Assembly (NCBI RefSeq): GCF_018310535.1
Contig: NZ_CP074103.1
Coordinates: forward strand, 248,001 to 312,000
Length of the DNA: 64,000 bases
Direction of reading: 5' to 3'
From: Streptomyces mirabilis
GTDB lineage: Bacteria; Actinomycetota; Actinomycetes; Streptomycetales; Streptomycetaceae
Shown here: positions 1 to 8,320 of the stretch, in pieces
How the letters are laid out: each line of letters opens with the position of its first letter
Numbering within the stretch: the first letter of the stretch is position 1
The notes under the pieces: model-generated
What the model was told of the DNA's origin: nothing
The model's input: the letters and a program-made list of their open reading frames with translations, nothing else
Databases searched by the model: none
Position numbers and translations under genes: made by a program

Positions 1-192
1 GACCGCAACGCGGCCGTCGCCGCGGCACGGACCTACCTCAGCCACGCAGGGGTCAGCGGCACGGTGAGCGTGAGCGAGGACGGCGGATCCCTGGAGGTGA
101 CCGTGACCGAGTCGTACAGCGCCGTGTTCCTCGCCGGTGCCAGCGGGTCCGTCACCGGCCACGGCAGCGCCAACCTCGTCTACAAGGGGTGA
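1..192 (+). CDS. C-terminal end of a TadE/TadG-like pilus assembly protein (partial)
   Basis: An open frame enters from the left edge and ends at TGA 190-192, giving 63 residues. The fragment is Ala/Thr/Ser/Val-rich with alternating beta-like residues (TVSVSEDGG, EVTVTESYSAVFL), as in the C-terminal part of TadE/TadG minor pseudopilins in actinomycetes. The stop overlaps a possible GTG of the next gene, so the two are probably co-transcribed. The family call rests mainly on this context (TadE genes often precede LysM-BTAD genes) because the N-terminal membrane anchor lies outside the window. It could be another secreted protein. Confidence 0.5.
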   Translation, partial: DRNAAVAAARTYLSHAGVSGTVSVSEDGGSLEVTVTESYSAVFLAGASGSVTGHGSANLVYKG

Positions 193-197
193 CGATC

Positions 198-3100
198 ATG
201 AGAAACCGCAGTACCGCCGCCACCCTGGTCCGTGCGCTCGTCGCCCTGGTGGCCCTGGTCGCGCTCCTGGTGGGCGTGCCCGCCGTTCTGCTCGGCATCG
301 GAGTCCTGCCCGACCACGTCCCCGGCTTCGACGAGATCACCGCCGCGCTCACCAGTCCCGACTCCGGCCAGCTGTTCCTGGGCGCCATCACCCTCATCGG
401 CTGGTACGGCTGGCTCAGTTTCGTGGCTTCGGTCGTCCTGGAGACGGGCGCCGCGCTGCGCCACGTCCGGGCTCCCCGGATCCGCCTGCTGGGCGGATCC
501 CAGCAGCTTGCTGGCGTGCTCGTCGGCGGCATCCTCGTCCTGCTGCCGGCGGGCACCGCGATGGCAACTCCCGCCAGCGCCGCCCCCGCCAACGTGGCCA
601 CGGCCAGCGTCACCGCCGACGCCCACTCCACAACGGCCACCGCAACCAAGGCTGCGTCCTCTTCTTCCGCGGCCTGGGACGGCCCCGTCCACCACGTCCA
701 GGACGGCGACACGCTCTGGGACATCGCGGAGAAGCGCCTGGGTGCCGGAATCGAGTGGCACCGGATCGTCGACGCCAACGAAGGCGTACGCCAGGCAGAC
801 GGCTCCCTCGTCACCGCCGACACCACCGTCCTGCAGCCCGGCTGGACCCTGCGCCTTCCCGCCGACGCCGCACCCGCCGCCGATCACGGCGGAGCCCGTC
901 CGCAGACCGCCGGCTCCAAGGCCGCGGCCGAGACCCACACCGTCCGCGCCGGCGAAACGCTGACCGGCATCGCCGAGGACGAGCTCGGCGACGCCGACGA
1001 CTATCCCCGGATCGTCGAAGCGAACAAGGGCGTGAAGCAGGCCGATGGGCGCACCCTCGGCGACCCCGACGAGATCTACCCCGGCTGGAAACTGCAGATC
1101 CCCGCCGCGGCCGGCAGCGACCAAAGCGACTCAAAGCCGCACGAGGCCCAGCCGCCGCGCGAGCAGCCCACCGACCAGGGCAAGGACCAGGGCAAGGCCG
1201 AAGACCAACCTGGCTCTGACCAGACGCAGCCGCCCGCCCAGGACAAGCCGGGCCCGGGCGCCGAGAACGGGGAGAAGGGCGGAACTGCCCAGACCCCCGG
1301 CCCGGGCACGGACAAGGACGCCCAGGACGGTGAGCAGCCGACCGCCCGGCCGGAGACCCCCACCCAGCAGCCCTCCGTGCACACTCCCGCGCCGGATCGC
1401 GAACAGCACGGCACGCCCACCCAGGCACCCCAGGCCCACGACACCGCGGACGGCTCCGACAGCGGGGACCAGAGCGTGCAGACGATCGCCGCGGCGGGAA
1501 GCATCCTGGCCGCGGCCGTCCTCGCGGTCATCGCGACCCGTCGCGCGCGCCAGCAGCGCCGCCGGCGCCCCAAGCGGCGCATCCCCATGCCCTCCGGTGC
1601 CACCGCGGACTTCGAAAAGCAGCTCCGCGTCGCGTCCGACATCACCGGCACCGAGCTCGCCGACCGCGCCCTGCGCACCCTGGCTGCCAACTGCCGCCAA
1701 GCCGGCCGGCCCCTGCCGGAAGTCGAAGCGATGCGCATCACCGCGCGCGGAGTCGAGCTCCACCTGGCCGCCGCCACCCCGCCGCTGGAACCGTTCTCCG
1801 AGCACGAGGACAACCCGACCGTGTGGTCGTGCCCCACCCGGGGCGCGAACCTCCTCGACGAAGACGAGGCCGCCGACATCACCGCGCCCTACCCGGCCCT
1901 GGTGAGCCTCGGCGAGACCGAGGACGGCGACGCGGTCCTGGTCAACCTGGAGAGCATCGGCCTGCTGCGCCTGGCCGGCAGTCCGGCCGACGTCCGCGCG
2001 GTCATGCTCGCCCTCGCCGTTGAACTCGCCTCCTCCAAGCTGGCGCCCGACACGCAGATCGTCCTCGCCGGCGCCGGCAGCGACCTGCACCACCTCTACC
2101 CCGACCAGATCGAGCACCACGCAGACCTCGGCCCGGCCGCCACCGAACTCCAGGCGCACGACGCCTTCCAGCGCCAGGCCCTCACCGACGGCGGCCACGA
2201 CCACCTGCGGGCCGCCCGGCTCGGCGAGGACGGCGGCGACACCTGGATCCCCCGCATCCTCATCGCCACCGCCCCGCCCACCGGCCCGGCCGTCGCCGAG
2301 CTCGAGGACCTCCTCGCCTCCCGGCCCCGCACCTCGGTCGCGGTCGTCACCGCCGCGGGCGGCGAACTCGACCTGCCCGGCGCCTGGACGCTGCCCGCCC
2401 AGCCCGGCACCACCGTCGAACTGCCCGACCTGAACCTCGCGGTCAAGCTCCAGCACCTGGACGACGACTCCTACGACCGGCTCGTCCAGTTGATCGCCAC
2501 CTCCAGCCGCACCGACGACGTCCCCCCGCCGGCGTGGACGGGGCACACCGGATTGGCCGACACCAACGGCCCCCGCCCCACCGTTCCGGTCAGCGAGGAC
2601 TCCGCGCTCGCTCCGGAGACCACCGCCGCCCCTGCAATGACCACCACGGTCGCCACGCAGGGCAGCGGCCTGGCGACCGCTCTGCCGGCCTTCACCGCCT
2701 TCTCCCCCGCCCTGATCGACGACGACGCCCAGAGCGGAAACGGCGACAGCTGGGAGGAAGAGGAGGACGGCAGCGCCCTGTCCCCCGCAGTCGCGGGCTC
2801 CCCCGCCCCCGACGACCAGCCCGACGAGCACACCGACAGCAACGCCGCCGGTGAGCCCACCGACTGGGAGGACGGCGAGCCTGCTGAGGACGGCGACCCC
2901 GAGGAAGCGTCCGCGCTGGGTGCCGCGGTGTGGGACACCGCCGAGCCGGAGCAGGACTTCGAAAAGGTCCTCGACGAAGTACTCGGCGAGCAGGAGGACG
3001 ACTCCCCGGCGCCGCCCGACGAGGAGGAAGCCGACTCCGGACTGTCCGCCGCCGCGCTCGGCGACGGCCGGGACGAGGAGGAGCCGCAGGAAGCGGACTC

Positions 3101-4040
3101 AGCCCTGGCCGACGACGAGGACGAGTCCGGCCTGACCGCGGCCGCGCTCGGCGAGACCACGACAGCCGCGACAGCGACCGAAGCACGGATCATCCCCCGC
3201 CCCAGCGCCGCGACCTCCACCGTCCTGGCCGCGCTGGCCACCCCGCCGGCCGAGCCCGCAGGCCCCCAGGTCCAGGTCCTCGGCCCGGTGAAACTGGCCG
3301 GCGCGCAGGGCCGGGTGGGCAGCAACCGGCACAACCACCTTCTGGAGATCGCCGCCTGGCTCGTGCTGCACCCGGGCCTGGGCCGCCAGGACCTCGACAA
3401 CGCGATCTGGCCCGGGCTGCGAAAGACCTCCAGCACCCGCAACACCGCGATCTCGCGGCTGCGTTCCTGGCTCGGCCCCAACCCCCACCTTCCCGCCGAC
3501 GACCCCCGGGGCGCCTACCTTCCCGCGGTCACCGAAGGCGTCTACCGGCTCGGCCCCGCCGTCACCTCGGACTGGGACCGCTTCAAGGAGCTGTACCAGC
3601 AGGGCATGCACCACGACGGGCAGGACGCCGACGTCGCCCTCGCCCACGCCCTGGCCCTCGTACGCGGCCGCCCCTTCGCGGATGTCGACCCCTCCAAGTA
3701 CTGCTGGGCGGAAGCCGACATCCAGGAGATGATCAGCGCGATCGTCGACGTCGCCCACGAACTCGCTGAACGCCGCCGCCAGATCCGCGACTACCGGGCG
3801 GCAGCCCAGGCCGTCACCAAGGGCATGCTCGTCGACTCCCAGAGCGAGCTGCTCTACCGGGACCTCTTCACGATCTGCCACGAGATGGGCGACCGGGAGG
3901 GCCTGGAGCGCGCCGCCGCCCAGTTGGCCCGAATCAACGCCGAGGAAGGCGTCGACTCCTCGCCCGAGACCGTGGGCCTGCTGCGCACGCTCCTCAAGGG
4001 CGAGAGGATCCAGCCCACTTTGGGGTCCGCGGCCTCATGA
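198..4040 (+). CDS. Membrane-anchored LysM protein with C-terminal BTAD (SARP-type) domain
   Basis: This protein of about 1280 residues begins with two or three hydrophobic segments (roughly residues 10-130). Two LysM modules follow at about 165-221 and 247-305, each opening with a GDTLWDIAE/GETLTGIAE-type motif. After a Pro/Gln-rich linker there is a further transmembrane segment near 428-449, followed by an Arg-rich stop-transfer stretch. The cytoplasmic part has an Asp/Glu-rich linker with repeated SGLxAAALG motifs. It ends at about 1023-1278 in a winged-helix plus bacterial transcriptional activator domain of the SARP/AfsR type. LysM modules bind peptidoglycan, so a link between envelope and regulation is possible but inferred. 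ATG 198 is preferred because AAGGGG lies 8 nt upstream; GTG 189 overlaps the previous stop. Such proteins accompany Tad-type loci on Streptomyces plasmids and islands. Confidence 0.85.
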   Translation: MRNRSTAATLVRALVALVALVALLVGVPAVLLGIGVLPDHVPGFDEITAALTSPDSGQLFLGAITLIGWYGWLSFVASVVLETGAALRHVRAPRIRLLGGSQQLAGVLVGGILVLLPAGTAMATPASAAPANVATASVTADAHSTTATATKAASSSSAAWDGPVHHVQDGDTLWDIAEKRLGAGIEWHRIVDANEGVRQADGSLVTADTTVLQPGWTLRLPADAAPAADHGGARPQTAGSKAAAETHTVRAGETLTGIAEDELGDADDYPRIVEANKGVKQADGRTLGDPDEIYPGWKLQIPAAAGSDQSDSKPHEAQPPREQPTDQGKDQGKAEDQPGSDQTQPPAQDKPGPGAENGEKGGTAQTPGPGTDKDAQDGEQPTARPETPTQQPSVHTPAPDREQHGTPTQAPQAHDTADGSDSGDQSVQTIAAAGSILAAAVLAVIATRRARQQRRRRPKRRIPMPSGATADFEKQLRVASDITGTELADRALRTLAANCRQAGRPLPEVEAMRITARGVELHLAAATPPLEPFSEHEDNPTVWSCPTRGANLLDEDEAADITAPYPALVSLGETEDGDAVLVNLESIGLLRLAGSPADVRAVMLALAVELASSKLAPDTQIVLAGAGSDLHHLYPDQIEHHADLGPAATELQAHDAFQRQALTDGGHDHLRAARLGEDGGDTWIPRILIATAPPTGPAVAELEDLLASRPRTSVAVVTAAGGELDLPGAWTLPAQPGTTVELPDLNLAVKLQHLDDDSYDRLVQLIATSSRTDDVPPPAWTGHTGLADTNGPRPTVPVSEDSALAPETTAAPAMTTTVATQGSGLATALPAFTAFSPALIDDDAQSGNGDSWEEEEDGSALSPAVAGSPAPDDQPDEHTDSNAAGEPTDWEDGEPAEDGDPEEASALGAAVWDTAEPEQDFEKVLDEVLGEQEDDSPAPPDEEEADSGLSAAALGDGRDEEEPQEADSALADDEDESGLTAAALGETTTAATATEARIIPRPSAATSTVLAALATPPAEPAGPQVQVLGPVKLAGAQGRVGSNRHNHLLEIAAWLVLHPGLGRQDLDNAIWPGLRKTSSTRNTAISRLRSWLGPNPHLPADDPRGAYLPAVTEGVYRLGPAVTSDWDRFKELYQQGMHHDGQDADVALAHALALVRGRPFADVDPSKYCWAEADIQEMISAIVDVAHELAERRRQIRDYRAAAQAVTKGMLVDSQSELLYRDLFTICHEMGDREGLERAAAQLARINAEEGVDSSPETVGLLRTLLKGERIQPTLGSAAS

Positions 4041-4147
4041 CGCGTCTCAGATTCACCGACCTCCGGTGTCACACCGCACCGCTCGATCACACCTGTAGAG
4101 AGCGAGGGGCCCTTTCGGCCGTCCGTCCGACGAAGGAGACCGCGCAC

Positions 4148-4234
4148 ATGAGCCGCCGCCGGCAGAACGCCGCCGTCCCGCCCGCCGGGCCCACCACCGC
4201 GGCGGGCCACACCAGGGAAGGAGGACAGCGATGA
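4148..4234 (+). CDS. Small translationally coupled ORF (28 aa)
   Basis: A 28-residue ORF starts at ATG 4148 behind a strong AAGGAG site and ends at TGA 4232-4234, overlapping the ATG of the next gene at 4231. It is rich in Arg, Pro, Ala and Thr with no recognisable domain. It may be a real small protein or a leader that couples translation into the DUF2637 gene. Confidence 0.4.
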   Translation: MSRRRQNAAVPPAGPTTAAGHTREGGQR

Positions 4235-5871
4235 CCACCGTCCAGTGGGCGCTGCCCGCCGGCCTCGCCGTGGCCGGAATCGGCGCCGCGGCCACCGTCG
4301 CCATGGTGTTCGGCAACCGACGCAGAGCCGCCGAGCAGAACGCCACCGCCGAGGAGCGCACCCAGCTCGCCCTCCAGCGCCGCAACGCCTGGCAGCGCCG
4401 CCTCGCCGTGATCGCGCTCGGCGTCGGCTGCCTGATGATGTTCGTCCTCGCCGGCATCGCCGCCTGGCTTTCCTTCGGGGCGCAGCGCGAGTACGCCCAC
4501 GCCCACAACGGCGGCGACTGGGACGCCGCGACAGGGTTCGCGCTGCTCCTGGACGCCGGCGCCCTCAGCCTCAGCCTGATCCGCTTCTTCGAGGCTCTGA
4601 CCCTGCGCTCCAGCGCGATCACGCGGATCCTGCTGCTCGGGTTCGTCTCCGCGTCAGCGGCGATGAACCTCCTCCACGCCCCCGAGGCGGGCGCCGGTTC
4701 CGCCTTCCTCGCGATGGTCCCCCCGCTGGTGTACGCGGTGCTGCTCGAGATGCTGCTCTTCAAGATCGAGCAAGTGATCATGGGACGGCAGAAGCGTCGC
4801 AAGGCCGACCGCGACCGCAACTACAGCCTGCTGCTGTGGCTGCCCTGGCCGATCGGCGCGCCGGTGAAGATGTGGAAGGCGTGGCGGGCCGAGCTCCTGG
4901 CGACCGTCGACAACGTCCGCGTGATCGGCTCCCAGCGCCCCCTCCCGTCGGCGGCTGCGCCCGCCACGGCAGAGGTGACCGTGGAGCGGGCCGAGACCGC
5001 CGCGCCCCCGGCCGTCACCACGGCGCCCATGAACGCCCTGACCGCCGGTCCCGTGCAGCCTGCCGCCCAGAAGGCCGAGGAGCCTGCGCCCACAGCGGTG
5101 GCCGCGACGGCACCGCCGGCGGCCGCGGCCATCGAACCCGGTGCCGTACCGCACGAACCCGCACCGGCGGCACCGGCGACCGCGGCCCCGGCGCCCGCCG
5201 CAGTGCCTGAGCCGCGCCCGGCCCCCGAGCCGGCGGCAGCTCCTACAGCAGCGGCGGCACCCGAACCGGAGCCGGAGCCGGTGGCGGAGCCTGCAGCTGC
5301 GGCCATGACCGAACCGGAGCCGGAGCCCGAGGGCATGGGTTCTGCGCCGGAATCCGGCGACCTCGCCGCGAAGCGTGCGCCCGAAGGCCAGCCGGGCGAG
5401 GCTGAGCCGGGGTCGCGGGAGGGCGCGGCAGACCCTGTCGAGGCTTCCAAGGTGGGCGAGCCCGCGAAGCAGGCTGACGAGGACGAGCTGCTGCCTGGCG
5501 ACGAGAATGCGGACCTGGACCAGGACGAGCCGGACCCGGAGCACGACACCCCGCCGGACGAGGACGCAGAGGAGGATGCACGAGAGCGGGTGAGTATCGA
5601 GATCGACCTGTCGGTGCTGCCGCCGAACCTGTCCCAGCGCCAGCGGGCCGAGCGCATCTATGTCGCCCACCAGGCCGCGGGTGTGGCTTTGACACAAGCC
5701 GACTTGGGCAAGTGGGCCGGCTACAAGAACCCGAACTCGGGCGGCAACGAGTACCGCCGGCTGGAGAGGACGCACGGACCCATCCTGGTCCGCGAGGGTG
5801 CCACCCACGTCGACCTGAACTGGTCCCGCCACCAGCAGCAGGCTGACTCCGGTCACGCAGTGGCGGCCTGA
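4231..5871 (+). CDS. DUF2637 family membrane protein
   Basis: A 546-residue protein. The N-terminal 200 residues hold about five hydrophobic segments separated by a charged loop, matching the DUF2637 pattern found on actinomycete plasmids and integrative elements. Residues about 255-430 form an Ala/Pro/Glu-rich linker of low complexity. The C-terminus (about 450-525; LPPNLSQRQRAERIY, ADLGKWAGYKNPNSGG) looks like a small helix-turn-helix-type domain. In this family the N-terminus is thought to sit in the membrane while the C-terminus stays cytoplasmic; its exact role, often proposed in plasmid spread or replication control, is not established. The start overlaps the preceding small ORF. Confidence 0.8.
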   Translation: MTTVQWALPAGLAVAGIGAAATVAMVFGNRRRAAEQNATAEERTQLALQRRNAWQRRLAVIALGVGCLMMFVLAGIAAWLSFGAQREYAHAHNGGDWDAATGFALLLDAGALSLSLIRFFEALTLRSSAITRILLLGFVSASAAMNLLHAPEAGAGSAFLAMVPPLVYAVLLEMLLFKIEQVIMGRQKRRKADRDRNYSLLLWLPWPIGAPVKMWKAWRAELLATVDNVRVIGSQRPLPSAAAPATAEVTVERAETAAPPAVTTAPMNALTAGPVQPAAQKAEEPAPTAVAATAPPAAAAIEPGAVPHEPAPAAPATAAPAPAAVPEPRPAPEPAAAPTAAAAPEPEPEPVAEPAAAAMTEPEPEPEGMGSAPESGDLAAKRAPEGQPGEAEPGSREGAADPVEASKVGEPAKQADEDELLPGDENADLDQDEPDPEHDTPPDEDAEEDARERVSIEIDLSVLPPNLSQRQRAERIYVAHQAAGVALTQADLGKWAGYKNPNSGGNEYRRLERTHGPILVREGATHVDLNWSRHQQQADSGHAVAA

Positions 5872-5982
5872 CCCCTGCGGTTACGACCTCCCCGGCCGGT
5901 GGCCCTGGCCGGGGAGATTGCTGTGTCGGACCGTGCGGGTAACCTCAGGGCGACACCAGACCGGGGACAGAGGGGGCGGCCG

Positions 5983-7269
5983 GTGAGCAGCCACTGGCAT
6001 CGGGCCATCGCCGAGTTGAGCGCCCAGGGTGACGCCGCCCGAGCAGCCGCCCAGCGCGTGGACGACGCTCCGAGCACAGAGCGGACGACCGCCGTCGCGA
6101 TCTCCTATGCGGCCGAGACCGACTATCTCCGCAGCGCGGGCATGCTGCTGCGTGCCCACCTGAGCGACCGGCGTCCGCCCCGGCGGCTACCGGTCGCCCT
6201 CATCTGGCCGTACTTCCGCGATGCGTGGAAGGCCCGGACGGTGGACCGGCTCGGCGGAGTGTGGCGGGCCATTCCCCGGGACGCCGCACTGGAGAAGATG
6301 CGCAGCGCCCCGACCGATCCTCTCCTCACCGCGGTCCTCGAGCAGGCCGAGGCCCTGCAGGCCAGCCTTCATGGCGAGCGGCAGGTGGACCGGCTGTACG
6401 AGTCCTTCATCCCCGAGCGGACGGGCCATGCAGTGGCCGATCTGGTCGGCGGTGGGGGCCGGTCGGCGCCCACGCTTCCCGGTTTCCCCGACCCGGGTCA
6501 CCCGATCAACCGTGCCTTCCCCCAGGGCAGCGGAACGCGCATCCAGCCCGGTCGTGAGGCTGAGTTCACCCGGTTGTCGAGCGACCGGTTCGCGGTGCAC
6601 ACCCGAGCCGTTGCCTTCGGGGACGCAGTCCTTGCACTCCTCGTCGAGCACCGGGCCGCAGGCGTCCCACCGCAGCCGGGGCGGCTGCGCGGCGCCGGGC
6701 GCTGGGTGGGACGCGAGCGGCAGCTGGTGCCAGACCGGGCGAAGTGGCCGGCGAAGCTGAACGTCTACCAGGGTGTGACCCTGGCCGGACTGGGCTGGCT
6801 GGTGCTCGCATGCACGGGGTTGCCGCTGACCTTCGGGAAGGAGGCCGACCTGCTGTCCCACGCCCTGTTGCTGTTCATGGCAGCTGGCCTCATCGCCTGC
6901 ACGGGCATCGGGCTCGTCATCCGGTACGGACCGAAACTGATCAAGGGGCCCGGCTTCGGCGCAGCGGTGCCCGGCATCGCAGCGGGCCTGATCGCCCTCG
7001 TCGTGTGGCAGGGGCAGGGGCCCGTCGCGAGCTACTACTTCGCCGGCCCGTACGAACGCTACGAGCGGGAGTACGCGAACGGCTGCCTCGCGGCCTCCCC
7101 CTACCGGCACGATGCAGTCCAGGCCACGGCGGACGGCGGCGTACTCGTCGTCACCCCCATCAGCGGAGAGACGACGCTGCGCCTGGGGCCGGCCGAGGAC
7201 GGCGGCACCCACCCGCTTGGGCCGCTGGACCAGGCAACCCGTGAGGTCCTCGACCGGTACGGGTGCTGA
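5983..7269 (+). CDS. Hypothetical membrane protein
   Basis: About 428 residues from GTG 5983, chosen because AGGGGG lies 8 nt upstream; the frame is open further 5' to 5899. The first 260 residues are soluble, rich in Ala and Arg, and helical. Three or four hydrophobic segments fill about residues 263-345, and a roughly 80-residue extracytoplasmic tail follows. I do not recognise a family. It lies downstream of the DUF2637 gene on the same strand and may belong to the same module. It converges with the polymerase cassette. Confidence 0.6.
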   Translation: MSSHWHRAIAELSAQGDAARAAAQRVDDAPSTERTTAVAISYAAETDYLRSAGMLLRAHLSDRRPPRRLPVALIWPYFRDAWKARTVDRLGGVWRAIPRDAALEKMRSAPTDPLLTAVLEQAEALQASLHGERQVDRLYESFIPERTGHAVADLVGGGGRSAPTLPGFPDPGHPINRAFPQGSGTRIQPGREAEFTRLSSDRFAVHTRAVAFGDAVLALLVEHRAAGVPPQPGRLRGAGRWVGRERQLVPDRAKWPAKLNVYQGVTLAGLGWLVLACTGLPLTFGKEADLLSHALLLFMAAGLIACTGIGLVIRYGPKLIKGPGFGAAVPGIAAGLIALVVWQGQGPVASYYFAGPYERYEREYANGCLAASPYRHDAVQATADGGVLVVTPISGETTLRLGPAEDGGTHPLGPLDQATREVLDRYGC

Positions 7270-7315
7270 GACCGGACCTTGTCTGCGGCCCTGAGGTGGG
7301 GACTCGGAGCCGGAG

Positions 7316-8320
7316 TCACCCGAAGGTCGATGCGGCCCCTGCGATGCCGGGACCGTAGCGACGGCGCGCCCTGTCGAGGGCAGCCTCAAGGCGGAGAAGT
7401 TTCTCGTCGCGATCGTCGAGCGTGAGCTGGTGGACGGCGTACTCGGCGGGGCGAAGGCGTTCCGCTCGTAGGGCGAGCGCGCGGACCCGGGCGCGTTGGA
7501 GACCGAGGCCGGCGAGGAGGTCGCGGGCGGCGGCCGCCAGGGCGGGGGTGTGGGCAGTCGGCTCGGTGAGGCTGCGGGTGCAGGTGGTCTGGGTGCGGTC
7601 GGCGTAGGTGACGGTGAGTGTGAGGGCCTGGGTGATCTCGCCGGCCGTGCGCAGCCGGGCGCCGAGTTCCTGGACCAGGCCGAGGACCGTGCGGTGGTGC
7701 CGGTCAGGGTCGAGCTCGTCGCCGTCGAACCGGTGTCCGGCGCTCATGGTCTTGGGGGCGGCGCCCGGGACGACGGGGCGCTCGTCGCGGCCGTGGGCGA
7801 AGTCGTGGGCTTGCCGGGCCGGTCCGGTGCCGAGGATTCGCTGGAGCGTGGTGAGCGGGGTGTCGGCGATGTCGCCGACGGTGGTGATGCCGTAGCGGGC
7901 GAGGGTGCGGGCCGTCTTGGGGCCGATGCCGGGCAGGGCGGCGGCTGGCTTCGGTCGGAGGAACGCAGCGATCTCGTACGGGTCGTCGACGACCACCGTG
8001 GCGGCGCCGGGCGGGGTGGCGTCCGCGGCCATCGCCGCGATACCGCGCGTGGGACCGGCGCCGGCCGAGCTCTGGACGCCGTGGAGCGCGAGCAGGCGCA
8101 GGCGGAGCACGGCGATGAGGCCTTCGACATCGCGGTCCCAGAAGGTGAGGGCGCCGGTGAGGTCGACGTATGCGGACCAGTCGGCGGGCAGCGGCTCGAT
8201 GCGGGGGCTGATGCCGTCCAGCACGGTGAGCAGGTGTCCGTACAGCTCGTCGTTGCGCTCCACGGGATGGAAGTGGATCCGCAGAATCGCGCGCGGCCGC
8301 GGGTTCCTGGCAGGGGTCAT
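7316..8320 (-). CDS. Y-family DNA polymerase-like protein lacking catalytic carboxylates (ImuB-like)
   Basis: A 334-residue protein related to DinB/ImuB. The helix-hairpin-helix region (LPGIGPKTARTLARYG, about 130-145) and the thumb and little-finger-like parts are clear. The palm motifs are degenerate: where active polymerases carry a D-x-D-x-F-F motif there is RIHFHP, and the S-x-D-E motif is SAYVDLTG. The protein is also shorter than DinB in the fingers. This fits the non-catalytic ImuB type, which recruits DnaE2 to the clamp during error-prone lesion bypass. Its ATG overlaps the dnaE2 stop (ATGA), so the two are co-translated and share the upstream LexA-like box. No ImuA-like gene is seen in the window. 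Confidence 0.85.
   Translation of the reverse strand: MTPARNPRPRAILRIHFHPVERNDELYGHLLTVLDGISPRIEPLPADWSAYVDLTGALTFWDRDVEGLIAVLRLRLLALHGVQSSAGAGPTRGIAAMAADATPPGAATVVVDDPYEIAAFLRPKPAAALPGIGPKTARTLARYGITTVGDIADTPLTTLQRILGTGPARQAHDFAHGRDERPVVPGAAPKTMSAGHRFDGDELDPDRHHRTVLGLVQELGARLRTAGEITQALTLTVTYADRTQTTCTRSLTEPTAHTPALAAAARDLLAGLGLQRARVRALALRAERLRPAEYAVHQLTLDDRDEKLLRLEAALDRARRRYGPGIAGAASTFG

Noticed and set aside
1131..2831. 566-codon minus-strand open frame
   Set aside because: It is antisense to the LysM-BTAD gene and Gly/Val/Arg-rich, an artefact of GC-biased codons.
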